DNA of 64,000 nt, taken from assembly GCA_032690845.1 (NCBI GenBank), contig CM064421.1, forward strand, positions 41,654,963-41,718,962, given 5' to 3'. The position numbers and the translations under genes were made by a program. Within the stretch, counting starts at the first letter, position 1. Each line of letters opens with the position of its first letter. Shown piece by piece: positions 47,416-60,053 of the stretch. The DNA comes from Eleusine coracana subsp. coracana. Taxonomy: Eukaryota; Streptophyta; Magnoliopsida; Poales; Poaceae. The notes beneath the pieces are model-generated. The model ran no database searches. It saw only the letters and a list, made by a program, of their open reading frames with translations, and was not told the DNA's origin.

Positions 47416-50400
47416 TTAGGCCTTGCGGTTCCGGGGCGCAGAACCTTTCTGCTCTACAGGGTCTCTGCTACCAACCAAGTCCCGATAACGCTGCTCCCAG
47501 TCATCCACCTTCCCATTTGCTATATCTGCATGTATTGCCCTCCGGATTCCTTTTACAACCAAAAAGTACTGGGAAAAAGTATAAAAGGATAAGTGACAAA
47601 TTATATTTGAGGGCATGAGAGAAAAAGAGTAGTATTGAACAATAGCTAACCTCCACAGCAAGGATAAGTGGTATGAATATCTTCCAGCGATTGTTGGGAT
47701 TTGGACCATCGATCAACTTCTGATCAACATGGATGGGTTTGCTCCCGTTTGAGATGACAACTGTGATTTCTTTCATCAGGTTTGGAACCCATGGAGTTCC
47801 ATCTGGAAGAATCTGTGAGCAATCAAATATTATCATCTATTAACCATCAGTCCATCACAAAGGTAGCCAAGTGAATGCAAGTCAGAATAGACAGACCTTC
47901 TCCCCATGCTCATTAGTTTTGCACCTTCCACTGTTCTCCACTAATGCTATTGGCAAGGGGAAATCCTAGAATAAGCAGAACATAGAGCTTCAGTTAGAAT
48001 AAATAATTGTATGCCAAACAAAATGATTCATATGTGTGGTTGCTTGTGTACAGAGAGATCTATGATATGATGAAAAATTCTAAGTTCAGACTCTTCATCA
48101 AACAGTTGATGATAAATGAAAATGTCATGAAGTAGATCAGCAGGCGGAGAAAAGGAATTAATACTGACAAAGTAACATAGCATAGCCACATTTCATATAC
48201 TTTTCCTCCACTCATTTCTGATGAAAAGAGTACCACGGCTAACTGGAAATCATCAGAATTAGGCTGTCTTTAGAGGACAGCACATATTTTGCCAATGATT
48301 GACAAGTAAGACACAAAATTCAGTTTCTTTCATGGCTATAAACATATCCCAATGGTCCTTTAGAAGAAACTACAAATCACACTACATTCAACAGAATCTT
48401 AGGCAGCCAAACTCCATAATCATGGCATTGTCGTTGACTGATCAGGCAACTATCAATGTCAGACTTGAATAACTCTAGACCCGCTCCCTGTCAGCATATC
48501 AACTTAGGATCCAAGACTCGCAGCATCTACTAGTTCGGTTATTAGTTATGCGAAGAATGAATAGCAAGTTAACCTGATATTGGAAATTGTGATCATACCA
48601 GACTAATGGTACATAGCCTCCATTTAACAGGAAATATGGATCCTAGCACTCAGGTGAGAGCAATGGAAGCCGAGATCAGAAGTCCCAAAGGCATTTCCGT
48701 GGGAGTATGTCCAAATACAAAATGACACAATGCATCGAGAAACTCAACACAAATTGCAGATTATAATGCATTGGTAATCCAGAAAGCATGACAAAGTGGA
48801 AATATGCATTACCCCATATTCTCGTTTGTTGATTCCTGCACCCGAGCGGATGTAACGAAGAAGCGCCTCTGATCTTTTTGTAAAGAAATCATTATAATCA
48901 ATCCCATCAGGTGGTGAGAGCTGTGCATGGGTCAACACAACTAATGCTCTTTGCCAAATGTCCTTTCCAAATGAATTGGTGATGGCTCTTATAACTTGTT
49001 CATCCAGCGTATCCATTCTGTATGCATCCAAGCGATCCACATACAGAAGAACATCAATGGTCTTGCCCAGAAGAAACCTGCATTGTCATCAATAATATGT
49101 AAGATGCAACCATATAAGGGGGCTTCTCTACTCCACTCATTGGCACTTGCAGGTACAAGGGTCCCATATCAGTGAGTCCAGGAAACCTCGAACGTATCAC
49201 TCAATCAATGAACTACATTGGGCATCAACACAACTTCAAATGGATATCTACAGAAACATTTTATTGTTTGCGATGTGAAAATAACAACCAGATTTAACTC
49301 CACAATTCTGATGCTTTGTGACTTCATTTCCCAAAAGAAAATCTTCTGAATTATATACTAGTGAAAGAAAAACTTAATTACAGACTGTCAGGCTTGCTCA
49401 GGAACTCACTTAAGTGTTCACAGTAACATAGCCACTCCATATATATAGTCTGCTAACCCAGATATTTGTAAATGTGTTAAGTCCTAAGTTCCAAAAGGTT
49501 CTTCTTTTCCTCTTTCAAAGGGAACAATGTAGTGTACTTTTTAAATAAAAAAGTTAATGCATGATTCTCTAGAGGAAGCTTGGAGAACATAATGTAAGTC
49601 TGATTATTGAGTGGTACCCTAGAACAGCCACATTGATCACAGACCATGGTACGGTTATGATTGTAGAGAGTAGTAGTAATGATGTGCATGTCATGAGCAC
49701 AGGCCCAGCACATGTTATAGGCTTATAGCATACTCCCTCCGTTTTAAAATTGTCGTTGTCATTGACCTTTTTTAGTTACTTTGACCATTCATATTATTCA
49801 AAATATTTGTTCACATATGCCAAACTATAACTTATTCTTTAATTTCCTTTAGTAATAATACAAATCATAATAAAATGTATGGTATTTTTTAACAAGACGA
49901 ATGGTTAATGTAACTTAAAAGGTTCGACGGCAACAACAATTTAAGAACAGAGGGAGTAGTATTCAAGGATCTACCATGTATATTTCATTTCCAAACAATT
50001 TTAAATGTTCTACTCTTTAAAACTATCTCGCTGAAAGCAACAGTACCCAATTTTGATATACGACAAAATGAACATCCATTTGCATCACCTAAAAGACAAG
50101 CAAGGAGATAGCTCGTAGAGCTAAAACGCTCATACCTCTTTATGATCTCGACAGCCTGCTCATTGATGTATCCACCCTCAATGAGCCCAGGGGTATCGAT
50201 AATGTTCAAAGTGAATCCTGCCCTTGTGCGGCAGCACATCGTTGGCCTCAGACCCTCAGACTGCACAGAGGAACATCCAACAACAGAATCATATACAGGC
50301 TACTCCAGCAAGTGTTCCAATAGCAAGTGGAACAGGAGGGAGAAAAACCTGGAAAGCGCTGACAGTGGCAACCCTCTCACCAACGATGGAGTTGACGGTG

Positions 50401-50917
50401 GATGACTTCCCAACACCACCCTTACCCATTACTAGAACAGTCAATGTGCTCACATTCTGAAATAATAACAAACATAAGCAGGAAAAAAAAGTTATTGCCG
50501 AATTATTAACAGTAAATAGTCATTCAGAAAGCATGACAGTCCTTAACTAAATACTGCATCTGGACAAACTTGTCATTTAGAGCTGGCCACCATTAAGGTA
50601 AAAGACAGTTTAAAAAGGCAGAGAGAAAAAGCAACAAGCAAACATAGCGTGAAAGAAACACAACTCTATCAATCGCATTTTCATGTGATAGACGTAAACA
50701 ATTTCGTAAAGTAATTATCAAACTTTTCATGATTGCACGCATTCTTAGAAGGCATATACTCTAGACCAGGGGCAGTAACAGGTTGCATTGTACAGACAGG
50801 CGTGTAGCACGTTACCTCCTCCTTGAGCTTGCCGAGGAGCTCGTGCAGCTTGGTCTGGGTGGCCGCCGGGAACTGCTGCAGCCCGACCCACTCGCGCGGT
50901 ATGGGCGTCGCCATCAT
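47416..50917 (-). CDS. TOC34: TOC34, outer-envelope GTPase receptor of chloroplast protein import
   Basis: A GTPase of about 327 residues that receives preproteins at the chloroplast outer envelope with TOC159 and TOC75. Seven exons (minus): 50816-50917, 50349-50456, 50136-50260, 48813-49077, 47897-47965, 47651-47812 and 47416-47568; phases close. The P-loop GKGGVGKSS is at 45-53, the switch II DTPG at 92-95, and THAQ further on serves as the G4-like element. The tail anchor WKIFIPLILAVEYFLVV (about 266-282) spans the membrane, followed by a short basic tail. The start MMATPIPREW follows the family; the first ATG is 50915-50917, and an in-frame upstream ATG at 50947 would add an unlikely basic leader. 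Intron 3 contains a Stowaway MITE at 49733-49956. The promoter side (50950-51200) is GC-rich. Confidence 0.95.
49731..49958. mobile_element. Stowaway MITE in TOC34 intron 3
   Basis: The 224-bp element at 49733-49956 starts CTCCCTCCGTTTTAAAATTG and ends with the complementary TTTAAGAACAGAGGGAG. TA dinucleotides flank both ends (49731-49732 and 49957-49958). This is the classic grass Stowaway terminal repeat. Confidence 0.9.
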
Positions 50918-53081
50918 CCTCGCCCTTCTCTTCCCTCCCTGACACAAAGTCGCATACCCAACGAAATCAGGATCACCAGCCCAATTCGGCCACGGGACGC
51001 GGCGGCGGCGGCGGCGGCGACGAAGGGCGCGCGCAGCTGCGGCGGCGGCGGAGGGCAGAGACGCTTACCGGCAGACGCGGGGGCCGGCGAGGCCGGGCGG
51101 TTGAACCCTAGAAGAGGCGGTGCGGGGTCTCGCGGCTAGGGGAGGCGGGGACGGGACAAGGACGGCGTCGCGGGGTTTATGGGGCGAGAAGGGATAAGGA
51201 GAGGAGGAGCGGGGAGGAGTCGATGAGATGTGAATAATGTGACGGCTTCGCCCGAGGAGGGGACGACGGGATGGTGAGGCAAGAAGGCTCCCTCTCCTTT
51301 TTTTTTTTTTTTTCTTTTCTTTTTCCTTTTCTTTTTCCGTCGTTGTCTTCTTCCTTTTCCGTTTGCCTTTGCATTTGCCGTTGCCCTGCGGGATGATGAT
51401 GGGCCAGGCCTTGTGGGCTTTGGGACCTCAATGTTAGCCCATCTCACCGGCCCTCCCTAACTACAAAAAATAAAAGATCCCGGTCCAGCTACAGTATTAT
51501 TCTTTTCACACGCGACTCGTGAAACCACAGAAAAGTACGAAGCGAGGGGCTGCTACGAACAAAGACGCCGCCATATATGTTCCAAGCACGGGTAGAGCTA
51601 CAGAGGTCAACAAAGTTCTGGATGGGGCGTATAGACTGGTGACTAGTCCGGCCTCCGGGAGTGGCTTGGCCCGCGACGGCGAAGGTCAACCGGGTCACGC
51701 TTTATCCCTTCGTCCAAGCTTGAAGCGTTGAGAAGCTGAGAAAAACTATTCATGCATGTGTGAGGTGGACACTGCACAGAATGGGCTGACGCCCGGAGCT
51801 GTGGAATATTCTAATTGATTCCATGTCTTTAGAATTATTCAAGCAGCAGTAACTAATAATGTCAACATAACAAAGCTTATATACATTGTGGTCAGTGCGG
51901 GATGATGATCATGTGAATGCTGGGGGTAAATTAAATCAGCTGCGTGAAACGTTCAGAGACCGCACGTGGAATCCATACAGTTATTCTGTCAAGGAAAAGT
52001 GTTTATAAACGAAATCTCAAAAAGATTGATATAGAAGCGTCCACCGGCCGATTATCTCAAATTATCAAGATTAATATTGATGGAACTTTTTATGATCAGG
52101 CAAGATCAGGAAGCAGGGGGTTTATTATCCGTGACCTGTAGTAGTCTGTAGAGGGGCAGTCGACCTGTTCAGGGGTAGGCAAGATAGATAACTGTGCCGA
52201 TGCCATGCAAGCTGAAGCTAGCTGCAGTTGCAGTTCAGCCCCTTTGCCTCTGAATATCCGGATGACACGCGTGGATCCACAAACTATGATGCAAAGAATC
52301 TGAATAGCAGTGACGGGATCGATCTTGGACTTGCGCCAAATGGAATTCTGTTTAGAGACAAAGACACATAAGTAAAAAAAAAAATTCAGATTTTGCATAG
52401 CCCCCGTGTTCATGCAATCTATACGTGGCTGATGGGCTAGTCTTGGAGCAAATCTTATTTTTATTGTTCCCGAGGGAACGTCATGGAGCAAATCTTGGGT
52501 CAGGCAGAATGTTGATCTGATATGATGTGGATGATCGCCGCTGTAATTGACTGTGGTTACAGGTGGGCCGTCACAAAATTTGTGTCAGGTGGTTTATGGT
52601 TTTCTTATCAATTTGGTTCCTTTTTGACGAACTGTTTAGGTTGATTGCTTTTCTCCCCTGTAGAAGCCGCTTTACAACCATAAACCAGACTGTTCTTCAG
52701 GCACACACTTATTTCTGGGAGATTGAAACTACAGAGTTAGAGATAGATCTCCTGTTTCAGTAACGGCTAGTAGATTGTTTCGAGAGCATGAGAGCAATTT
52801 TCTCCCTTTAAAAGCTGCTTTTAAGGCAACCATTAAAAAGATGTTAAACAAGGAATTTACATGCCAATTATTCACAACAGAAAATCATTGATCTATGCGT
52901 TTCATTTTGTACATCCTCTGGTCTGAACCTAATCAAGCTGTTGAAGTAGTATGGAAAAAAGCAGTCCAAACAAAATTGCGTCTAACTAATCCTATCTGCT
53001 TACAGTTACAAGTAGTTACACCTCTGTATTAATTTTACAGTAGCGATCGATCCTTTTTTACATCAGCAGTTCCCCTTTGAT
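50918..53081. other. Intergenic interval between TOC34 and the U-box gene
   Basis: The GC-rich TOC34 leader and promoter (50918-51300) ends in a T-rich tract at 51297-51345. A GGC-type trinucleotide run lies at 51000-51050. A retroelement RNase H remnant lies at 52051-52240. From 52240 to 53040 the sequence is AT-rich without recognisable features. The U-box gene's 3' UTR occupies the right end. Confidence 0.5.
52051..52240 (+). pseudogene. Degenerate RNase H-like fragment (non-LTR retrotransposon type)
   Basis: One frame reads IKINIDGTFYDQ...SGSRGFIIRDL, then two stop codons, then SGVGKIDNCADAMQAEAS in the same frame. These match the strands and catalytic Asp and Glu environments of the plant RVT_3 RNase H domain found at the end of LINE polyproteins and in domesticated relatives. 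The stops and lack of flanking reverse transcriptase make it a relic. The exact ends are approximate. Confidence 0.6.
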
Positions 53082-54425
53082 TCAGGAGGACAACCTGTTG
53101 AGCCCTCTGAAATCCACGGCATCGACGCACTCGCTTCCCTTTTTGTACCTGTTGAGCATCTTGAGCAGCTCGGTGGCCTTCTCCTTGGTGGCGTCCCTGC
53201 ACCCGACCTGCAGGAGCAGCAGCAGCTTCTGGAACGCGCCGACCCGCAGCGCCTCTACCAGGCACCGCGTCACGGCCTCCTCGTCGTCCTCGTCGACCCT
53301 GCCGAGGCGCCACAGCGCCGACACGACGAGCTCGGTGCCCATGTCGGACACGCGGAACATCTTCTTGACGAGCACGGGCACGGCGAGCGCGTGCGCCCGC
53401 GCCGCCGCGCGCCCTTCACCCGACGCGAGCACCGCGTCGAGCACGGCCAGTGCCTTCTCCGACGCGCTCTTGTCGGCGTCGACGAGGGACTCCACGAGGA
53501 CGGGCACGAGCCCCGCCGCGGCGACGCGCGACGCGACGCGCTCGTCGGCGCGCGCCAGGTGGTAGGTCGCCACCATGGCGGCCTTGGTCGCCTGCGGGCA
53601 GATCGGTGATTTGATCATCTTCGCCAGCGCGTCGACGATCTCGTCCGCCTTCTCGCTCACTTCGGCGCACGAGACGACCTCCTTGATCGCCAGCACGGCG
53701 TTCACCCGCCCCGCGAGGCTCCCGTGCTCCGCAATGCCGACGAGCGGGCCCAGCGCGGTCGGCGAGGCCAGCGTCCTCGCGGCCTCCTCGTCGTCCAACG
53801 GCATCACGCAGACCAATGCCGCGAGGATGGCCTCGAGGAGGACGCTCTCCTCCTCCTCGCCACCACCACCGGCGTTGGCAGCGATCGACTCGAACGCGGC
53901 GGCGAGGACGCGGGCCGTGCCGACGGACGCGAGGCAGCGGCGGTTCCGCTCGCTGTCGCGGGCGAGCGCGCGTACCCGGGCGACGAGCTCGGCGCAGCGG
54001 GAGCCATGGCGGTGGCGGCGCGCGGCGTCGGCGAGGTCGAAGAGGAGGTCGGCGGCCTGGACGTGGGTGAGCGGGATCTTGGGCGTGGGGATGCGCTCCA
54101 CGCCGCGGGACCGGTTGGCGACGCACCAGTCCTGGATCACGCGCCGGGTGGCGTGGTTCGGGACAAGGTCCTCGTGCCGGAGCGCCGCGTGCGTCACGGG
54201 GCACGTCGCGCGACCCGTGTCCAGCCACGCCTCGATGCTCGCGCGGTCGTACGTGATGCCCGTCGGAGCTGTCACAGGGTCGCGCATCAGGTCCAGCGAG
54301 ATCGGGCACCGGAAGTGCGCCGGGATCGCCAGCTCCACCTCCACGCCGTCATCGTCCCCGCCCAGCCGCGGCGCCACGGCCTTCTTCGTCGCCGCTCGAC
54401 GCGCTCTCCGTGCAAGCAGCGCCAT
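53082..54425 (-). CDS. U-box/ARM-repeat E3 ubiquitin ligase (PUB20-24-like)
   Basis: An intronless 447-residue plant U-box protein. The U-box is at about 34-104: IPAHFRCPISLDLMRDPVTA, TYDRASIEAWLD, CPVT and LVPNHATRRVIQDWC, the surface that binds E2 enzymes. The rest is a stack of armadillo-like helical repeats (for example VNAVLAIKEVVSCAEVSEKA, TKAAMVATYHLARADERVAS and EKALAVLDAVLASGEGR) that select substrates. Length and layout match the PUB20/21/22/23/24 clade, in which several members dampen immunity or respond to stress; the exact orthologue is not resolvable. The N-terminus is basic (MALLARRARRAATKKAV). It is very GC-rich, as is typical of grass single-exon genes, so long open frames on the opposite strand are shadows. 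Confidence 0.93.
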   Translation of the reverse strand: MALLARRARRAATKKAVAPRLGGDDDGVEVELAIPAHFRCPISLDLMRDPVTAPTGITYDRASIEAWLDTGRATCPVTHAALRHEDLVPNHATRRVIQDWCVANRSRGVERIPTPKIPLTHVQAADLLFDLADAARRHRHGSRCAELVARVRALARDSERNRRCLASVGTARVLAAAFESIAANAGGGGEEEESVLLEAILAALVCVMPLDDEEAARTLASPTALGPLVGIAEHGSLAGRVNAVLAIKEVVSCAEVSEKADEIVDALAKMIKSPICPQATKAAMVATYHLARADERVASRVAAAGLVPVLVESLVDADKSASEKALAVLDAVLASGEGRAAARAHALAVPVLVKKMFRVSDMGTELVVSALWRLGRVDEDDEEAVTRCLVEALRVGAFQKLLLLLQVGCRDATKEKATELLKMLNRYKKGSECVDAVDFRGLNRLSS

Positions 54426-57400
54426 GTCGTCGAGATTATTGTTACCCAGCAGCTAGCTGATCGGAAGAGACGGAGGAGGAGGAGTTCTTTTGCTTGCTTG
54501 GAGACGGACAGGAGTGCTGGGTTCTTGTGTCTTGGTGGGGGTGACGACGTGAAGAGTTCAATGAAGACTGCGCGGCGTGGGAAGGGTTCAAATAGAGAGA
54601 GGGAAGAAGGGTAAAGGGTTTGAATTGGAACGTTGACGTTGAACGTCCTGTGTTTGAATGCGTATAAACCGCGGACAAGGGGAAGCCAGGAAACGGTCGG
54701 CAATGCCTTCACGCGCGCTCTCGTTCTGGCTTTAGTTAGGTGCCGGCAGTCGCGGTCTTAGTTTCCTTTTAGGAAGGTCTGACAGGTCTACGGATTTTAA
54801 TCTGAACAAACGCATGCGATTTTACCCCGTATCCTATTATTACACTGACAGGAGTGGAACTACAATATTGTACTTTTGATAATTATACAAACAGGAGAAA
54901 ATACATGCATATGATCTTGTGTGAATACATAGGTTCGGTTTAATTTGCATGGTTCAGGTTTCAGAGTAGTTCAGTCCAGAATTCAGAGCCGTAAAACTAG
55001 CTTGTGCGTATACTCGAAACTGGATGTGACATCCAAATTTCAATCGTCAGGCTAACTTGCCATTAACCAAACTACCAAAGGGAAGAACCGTTCCTTAATG
55101 AAAGTTGGAAATCGATAGCCTCTGGAATAATTCAAAGTCCAGTCACCTGAAAGTTTGCTGTTACTTGTCACCAATTTCAGTAGTTGTGTACATGACAATT
55201 TTTCTTTTTCTTTTTTTTTTAAAAAAATAGTCATACTGAGTCCGTCAGTAGAATCTTGTACTAGCGACATTTCATACTGTTGACGTCGTTACTCTGAAAA
55301 ACTTGGCACCCATCGTCACGTCTGAATTTCATGACATCCACGGCACAATCTTACCAGCTGATCTCTCTGAAGAATTATAAACAAGGACTGTGTCTCGGTT
55401 ACATGCAACCATCGATGGTTGCAGTTGCAGGTATGTGGCGTAGCGGTCTCTCTCCTCTCTCACTGAGCTGTTCCAATCTTCAGTCACCGGATGCCTGAAG
55501 AATAGCTCAAACCAAGTGAGCTGGTCCCCAAATCCATACTAGTAGTACGTCAAATCACAGTTCTACTAGAACCGGCAGAAAGATCCAAGCTATAGCTGTC
55601 TTTTCCTGCCCATGTCGATTGCCTGAAAGCAACTCAGCACTATTACAAAACTTGGTTCCAAGATAGTAGCTGTATTAAAAGAGGGAACACTAATAACGCT
55701 ACTAGTAGAAAAGGATCTGTATTCACTTTACAGAGTATTGCGTACGTGTTACTGGTATATATATAAGTTCGTGTATACTCCATCTACTGAGTAATAATAC
55801 AGTACCTCAGTATATGGTATAACATTCATTAAGAAAAACACAATATTCTTGTGGTCTTCAACTGAAAGCAAAGCATGTTATGTTGATGTGGGAAATTACA
55901 GAACTGCTACGAGACTACAAGTTACCGCTAAATTTGAATATAAGAGCCACCTGAGTATAAATATAATTCCTTTAAGTTGTCCTAAGCAAAGCCTTTTCAA
56001 CCTGTTCATCAACAGCTAAACAATCATCTGAAATTTCAACAAAACTTGATGCATCGTTATGAACAACAATTTCAGCTATGGTTTTCAAATGCTATATTTT
56101 TTAGCTATTAACAGCCAAAATATGACACTGGGACCGTGTAACAGGTGTTTATAAGGACTTATATTTTAATAGATGAGAAGAAGCATTTAATTTCACCCTT
56201 TGAAGTCATTTGCCCAATAATTGTCTCTGCAGCGATGTTTCTGGAAAGGGAAGACTTCACTTACAACTGCTCCTTAAGACCACCTTCCGACTACGAGTGA
56301 TCAACTTGTGTGAATCTCTAACTCCCCGTCTCGCTGATTTCTATGGATGTGCCTAAATCGGACGAAGTCGGACGTATACAATTGTTCTTCTAGAAATATT
56401 TGTTCATGCCAACATTCTCTGTCAGAAGGATAATCAACTGAACACGTCTAACTACACCTGGCTCCTCGTTCTAGAAGTCCTACTTATACGCCAAAAAGAA
56501 AAGATAAGAAATTTGAACAAGCACGCGCGCGCGCGACCTGCAGTACCTTCCAGATCAATCTGGGGACGATTATCAAAATGTTTAGTTAAGACAAACCCTA
56601 ATGGCAGAGACATGAGTTCATGCCGTTGTTCCCAGTTCTTCCCATTGAGCCGTTCTCGGTCTATTCTGCTGCGTGGAAATCAAATAAATTTCATTTTCGC
56701 TCGACTGGCCGTCCACAAGGTTGAACTTCTGGTCTCTTGTGATCTTATAAATGAATACTAGTCTGTTTGTTGTTTGAACTGTGGGGACAGCATTTCGGTC
56801 AGTCCCTGGTCTCCGGTGGGAAGCAGGTTCAGGCCAAACGCCCGTTCAGTTCTTTTACTAGACCAGACCAACGAACGCGGCTATCATGAACTGTACTTTA
56901 CTCATGCATGCACACACGCCGGCCCCTCTCGCAAAATAAACTAATCTCAATCCTGCACGCATTCCGCGACCAAGCAAAGTAGGCAACAAAATGAATTATT
57001 TAGAATAACAGCAACACGCTTTCTTTTTCCTGCGCAATTTTATAGTACTAGACGTATATATGAAGTTTCATTCTAGGGATCACAACACTCTGTAATAATA
57101 ATCTTATATTTTATAGCCTTCAATTGATTAAAAGCTTTTAGTCAATGATTTATTACTTTATATTTTATTTTTTAATTATCTATATAATAATAATTATTTT
57201 TTATTGAAAGTTGTCTAAACTTTCTGAAAATTAATAAATTCCTATATAATAATATTATTAGTACCACGTGTCGTTCATATCGGGGCAAAGTATTTTCGTC
57301 TAAGGAAGTATTCAAACGCCGGGGAATCGAATTGCAGCGAACACACGGCGGACGTGTGGCGTGCCTGCTTCGGACGGAGATCCTACCACTCCGACGTCCA

Positions 57401-58110
57401 GCTCAGCACTGACGGTGCGAGCTCTCCGCGTTTTTTCTCGCTGTCTTTTGAACTGCAACGCGGTTTTCACGGTGCGGCACACGCGCGTTCCCGAGGAAGA
57501 TGAGGCCGTCTCGTTTATAGGACAGCGCACGCCGAGATTTCATTCTCTCTCCGGTGCAAACAGGTAGGACCGGCCGGCGGCGACGAGGTTCACATAGGCC
57601 CGTCCCGAGCTTCCATTTGTCAGCTCTCCGCTCTTACCTTTTGCTTGTACTTGCGGGCGTGATGAGACTGATAGTGCCTGCCTACCTCAATGCCGGAACT
57701 CGCAACACTGAAGTTTGTCATGTGGTCGATGTTCGTGCTATTCCTCTTGATTTTTTTTCGTTTTCTTCCTTCATCCTTGCCGATTCCAAATCGTTTTTTA
57801 TAATAAATAACAAAATTTTTATCTTGGTTCGTCTTTTCGGTGGAAATCTGCTCTTAGCTGTCAGCATGAGGCACCATGAGCCGTGTAGTTTACAATTACA
57901 ACACAACCAACATCGGGAAGGTCACACAGGTCACACGACCTCTCTCGCTGCGGGTCATACTTCCGTCGTCTTCCTCTGCGTCAACCTCGGCTATCGCTGT
58001 TTCCCACATCTCACGCTTCCCTGTTGCATGCCCTCCCGACCGCCATCCAGTCATACATGGCATGACGCCTCGTTGCACCGCCTCCCACCGTTGGTCCCGC
58101 CACTACCTCC
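54426..58110. other. Gene-free interval, about 3.7 kb
   Basis: Promoter of the U-box gene at the left. The rest is mostly AT-rich sequence with no convincing protein, RNA gene or clean transposon boundary. An A/T-rich block at 57060-57260 could be a worn MITE. The plus-strand frame at 57554-58189 (211 codons) runs into the LTR and resembles nothing known. Confidence 0.5.
54633..54649 (-). promoter_or_regulatory. W-box/ACGT-containing cluster upstream of the U-box gene
   Basis: TTGACG at 54633-54638, followed by TTGAACGTC, lies about 210 bp upstream of the start codon. TTGAC is the WRKY-binding core and TGACG a TGA/bZIP core, both common in stress-inducible PUB promoters. Short motifs like these occur by chance. 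Confidence 0.3.
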
Positions 58111-58649
58111 TGTTAGATGTCTATTCTTGCCTAGGCTAGCTTCTAGCGAGAGATTCATGGAGAAAAGGGTACTCTCGTACTGGATCTAGAGAGAGAGAGA
58201 GAGATAGAAGGAATTACCAGGATTGTGAGGAAGCGGAGCGAGGTTCGTCATGGGATCGTTGGCCAGAGCCGATGTAGAGGCAGCGGAGGCGTCGGTTCCC
58301 GTCATCTTCACGACGAGGATCTCGTCGAGGGCGTCGGTGATGTCTCGGGGCAGAGGGGATGAAGATCGCCGGTGTCAATAGCCTTCCGGTCTCCACGGTG
58401 GGAGGGACGGCGTGGTGGCGACGATGAGGAATCCCGTCACTGGCTGCGCCCTCCTTTAGATCGGGTAGGGTTTCTGTGAAGTGAAGTTGCGATTCAGATG
58501 AACCTTGTGACTTGAGCCGCCGGCTCCACCACTCTTTCTATGGCGCAGGGTGATGGGGGCCCACCAACCAGAGGAGGGTTGGGGCGTCCCCGATCAGGGC
58601 GCGGTCTAGGCTTTGGGCCGTTGGGCCCACAACTGGAGATCTACTAACA
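58111..58649 (-). repeat. 3' LTR of the copia element
   Basis: 539 bp starting TGTTAGATGTC and ending GATCTACTAACA on the plus strand, so TG...CA with a 6-bp inverted end TGTTAG/CTAACA. The polypurine tract, read on the minus strand as AGAGGGAGAA, abuts it at 58650-58659. Confidence 0.9.
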
Positions 58650-58815
58650 TTCTCCCTCTAGATCTCTTTTACCATTAGTTTATATTTTCCATTTTATCAC
58701 GGATTTACACGTAGAGCATGTTTCATCATCACAGCTAATCGCTGATAGATTCAACAGCCACTACACACATATCCGTTCAGAAACTGATACTTTTCTTTGG
58801 GCCCTAAGTCCAGAA

Positions 58816-59460
58816 TCATAAGGCTTCCCTTAATCCCATGCCGGCTACGTGCTCCTTGAACACGTTGGGCGGTAGGCCTTTCATGAGCGGATCCGCAAAC
58901 ATTCTTTCAGTCCTAATATGCTCGAGACTTATAGTGTGATCCTGGACTTTATCTTTCACAACATAGTACTTTATATTAATGTGCTTGACGACACCGCTGG
59001 ACTGATTATTGTGAGCATACATTACTGCTGGTTCATTATCGCAATATAACTTTAGTGGTCTCTCAATACTGTCAATCATTCTTAATCCAGGTATAAATTT
59101 CTTCAGCCAGTTGACATGCCCCGTGACCTCATAACATGCTATAAATTCGGTATACACGGTAGACCCTGCCATGATAGTCTGTTTGGAGCTTTCCCATGAA
59201 ATGGCTCCTCTTACCAGGGTGAACACATACCTCGATGTGGATTTTGTGTTATCTGTTGTAAAGTCTGAACCAGAATACCCCACTACTTGGAGTGAATCCG
59301 ATCTTCTGTACACCAACTTAAGGCCTTTCGTTCCTTGTAAATATTGCAGGACTTTCTTTATTAACTTCCAGTGCTCAGGACCCGGATTACTCTGAAATCT
59401 GTCAAGTAATCCGGTGACAAATGCCAAGTCAGTGCGTGTACATACTTGTGCATACTGCAT
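58816..59460 (-). pseudogene. Copia RNase H domain (pol fragment)
   Basis: A 214-codon frame with the copia RNase H order: YAQVCTRTDLAFV, the GYSGSDF strand, KSTSRYVFTL, ISWESSKQTIMAGSTVYTEFIA, and HINIKYYVVKDKV. It is out of frame with the reverse transcriptase frame that overlaps it at 59361-59460, so pol is frameshifted near 59440. The first catalytic Asp region (SGSDF) is conserved; the EAEYIA-type Glu position reads TEFIA. Confidence 0.85.
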
Positions 59461-60053
59461 TTGTGCATGTTGAATTTCTTCAATACTTTTTCTATATACG
59501 TCTTTTGAAACAGTCCTAATGCGTACTTTCTTCTATCTCGGTGAATCTTAATGCCTAAAACATATGATGCTTCATTAAGACCTTTCATATCAAAGTTTGA
59601 GCATAAGAATTTCTTTGTTTCTTGTAGTAGACTGATATCACTACTAGCCACCAAAATATCATCCACATATAAAATAAGGAAAATGAATTTCCCATTCTGG
59701 AACTTTGCATAGATGCAATTGTCCTCAACATTTGCTTCAAAACCATATTTCTTTATTGTTCTATCAAACTTCAAGTACCACTGTCTGGAAGTTTGCTTTA
59801 ATCCATAAATGGATCTCTTTAAACGACATCTCATCTTTTCCTTTCCTTCCACAACAAAACCTTTCGGTTGTGCCATGTAAACTCTTTCTTCTAAATCCCT
59901 ATTTAGAAATACCATTTTAATATCTATTTGATATAATTCTAAGTCATAATGCGCCACTAGTGCCATTATAATTCTGAAGAAGTCTTTACAAGAGACTGAA
60001 GAAAATGTCTCATTGTAGTCAATTCCTTCTCTTTGCGTAAAGCTTTTAGCCAC
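59361..60053 (-). pseudogene. Copia reverse transcriptase domain (pol fragment)
   Basis: A 230-codon frame containing QIDIKMVFLNRDLEERVYMA, RSIYGLKQTSRQWYLKFD and the catalytic YVDDILVAS. It begins just after a stop near 60055 and loses frame before the RNase H domain. The frame upstream (60060-60596) carries further stops in the linker to integrase. Confidence 0.88.

Noticed and set aside
53416..54614. Plus-strand and alternate-frame open frames of nearly 300 codons over the U-box gene
   Set aside because: Arginine-, alanine- and serine-rich shadows of the GC-rich U-box coding sequence.
57554..58189. 211-codon plus-strand frame ending in the copia LTR
   Set aside because: No recognisable domain, and it crosses the LTR boundary at 58111, so it cannot be an intact gene.
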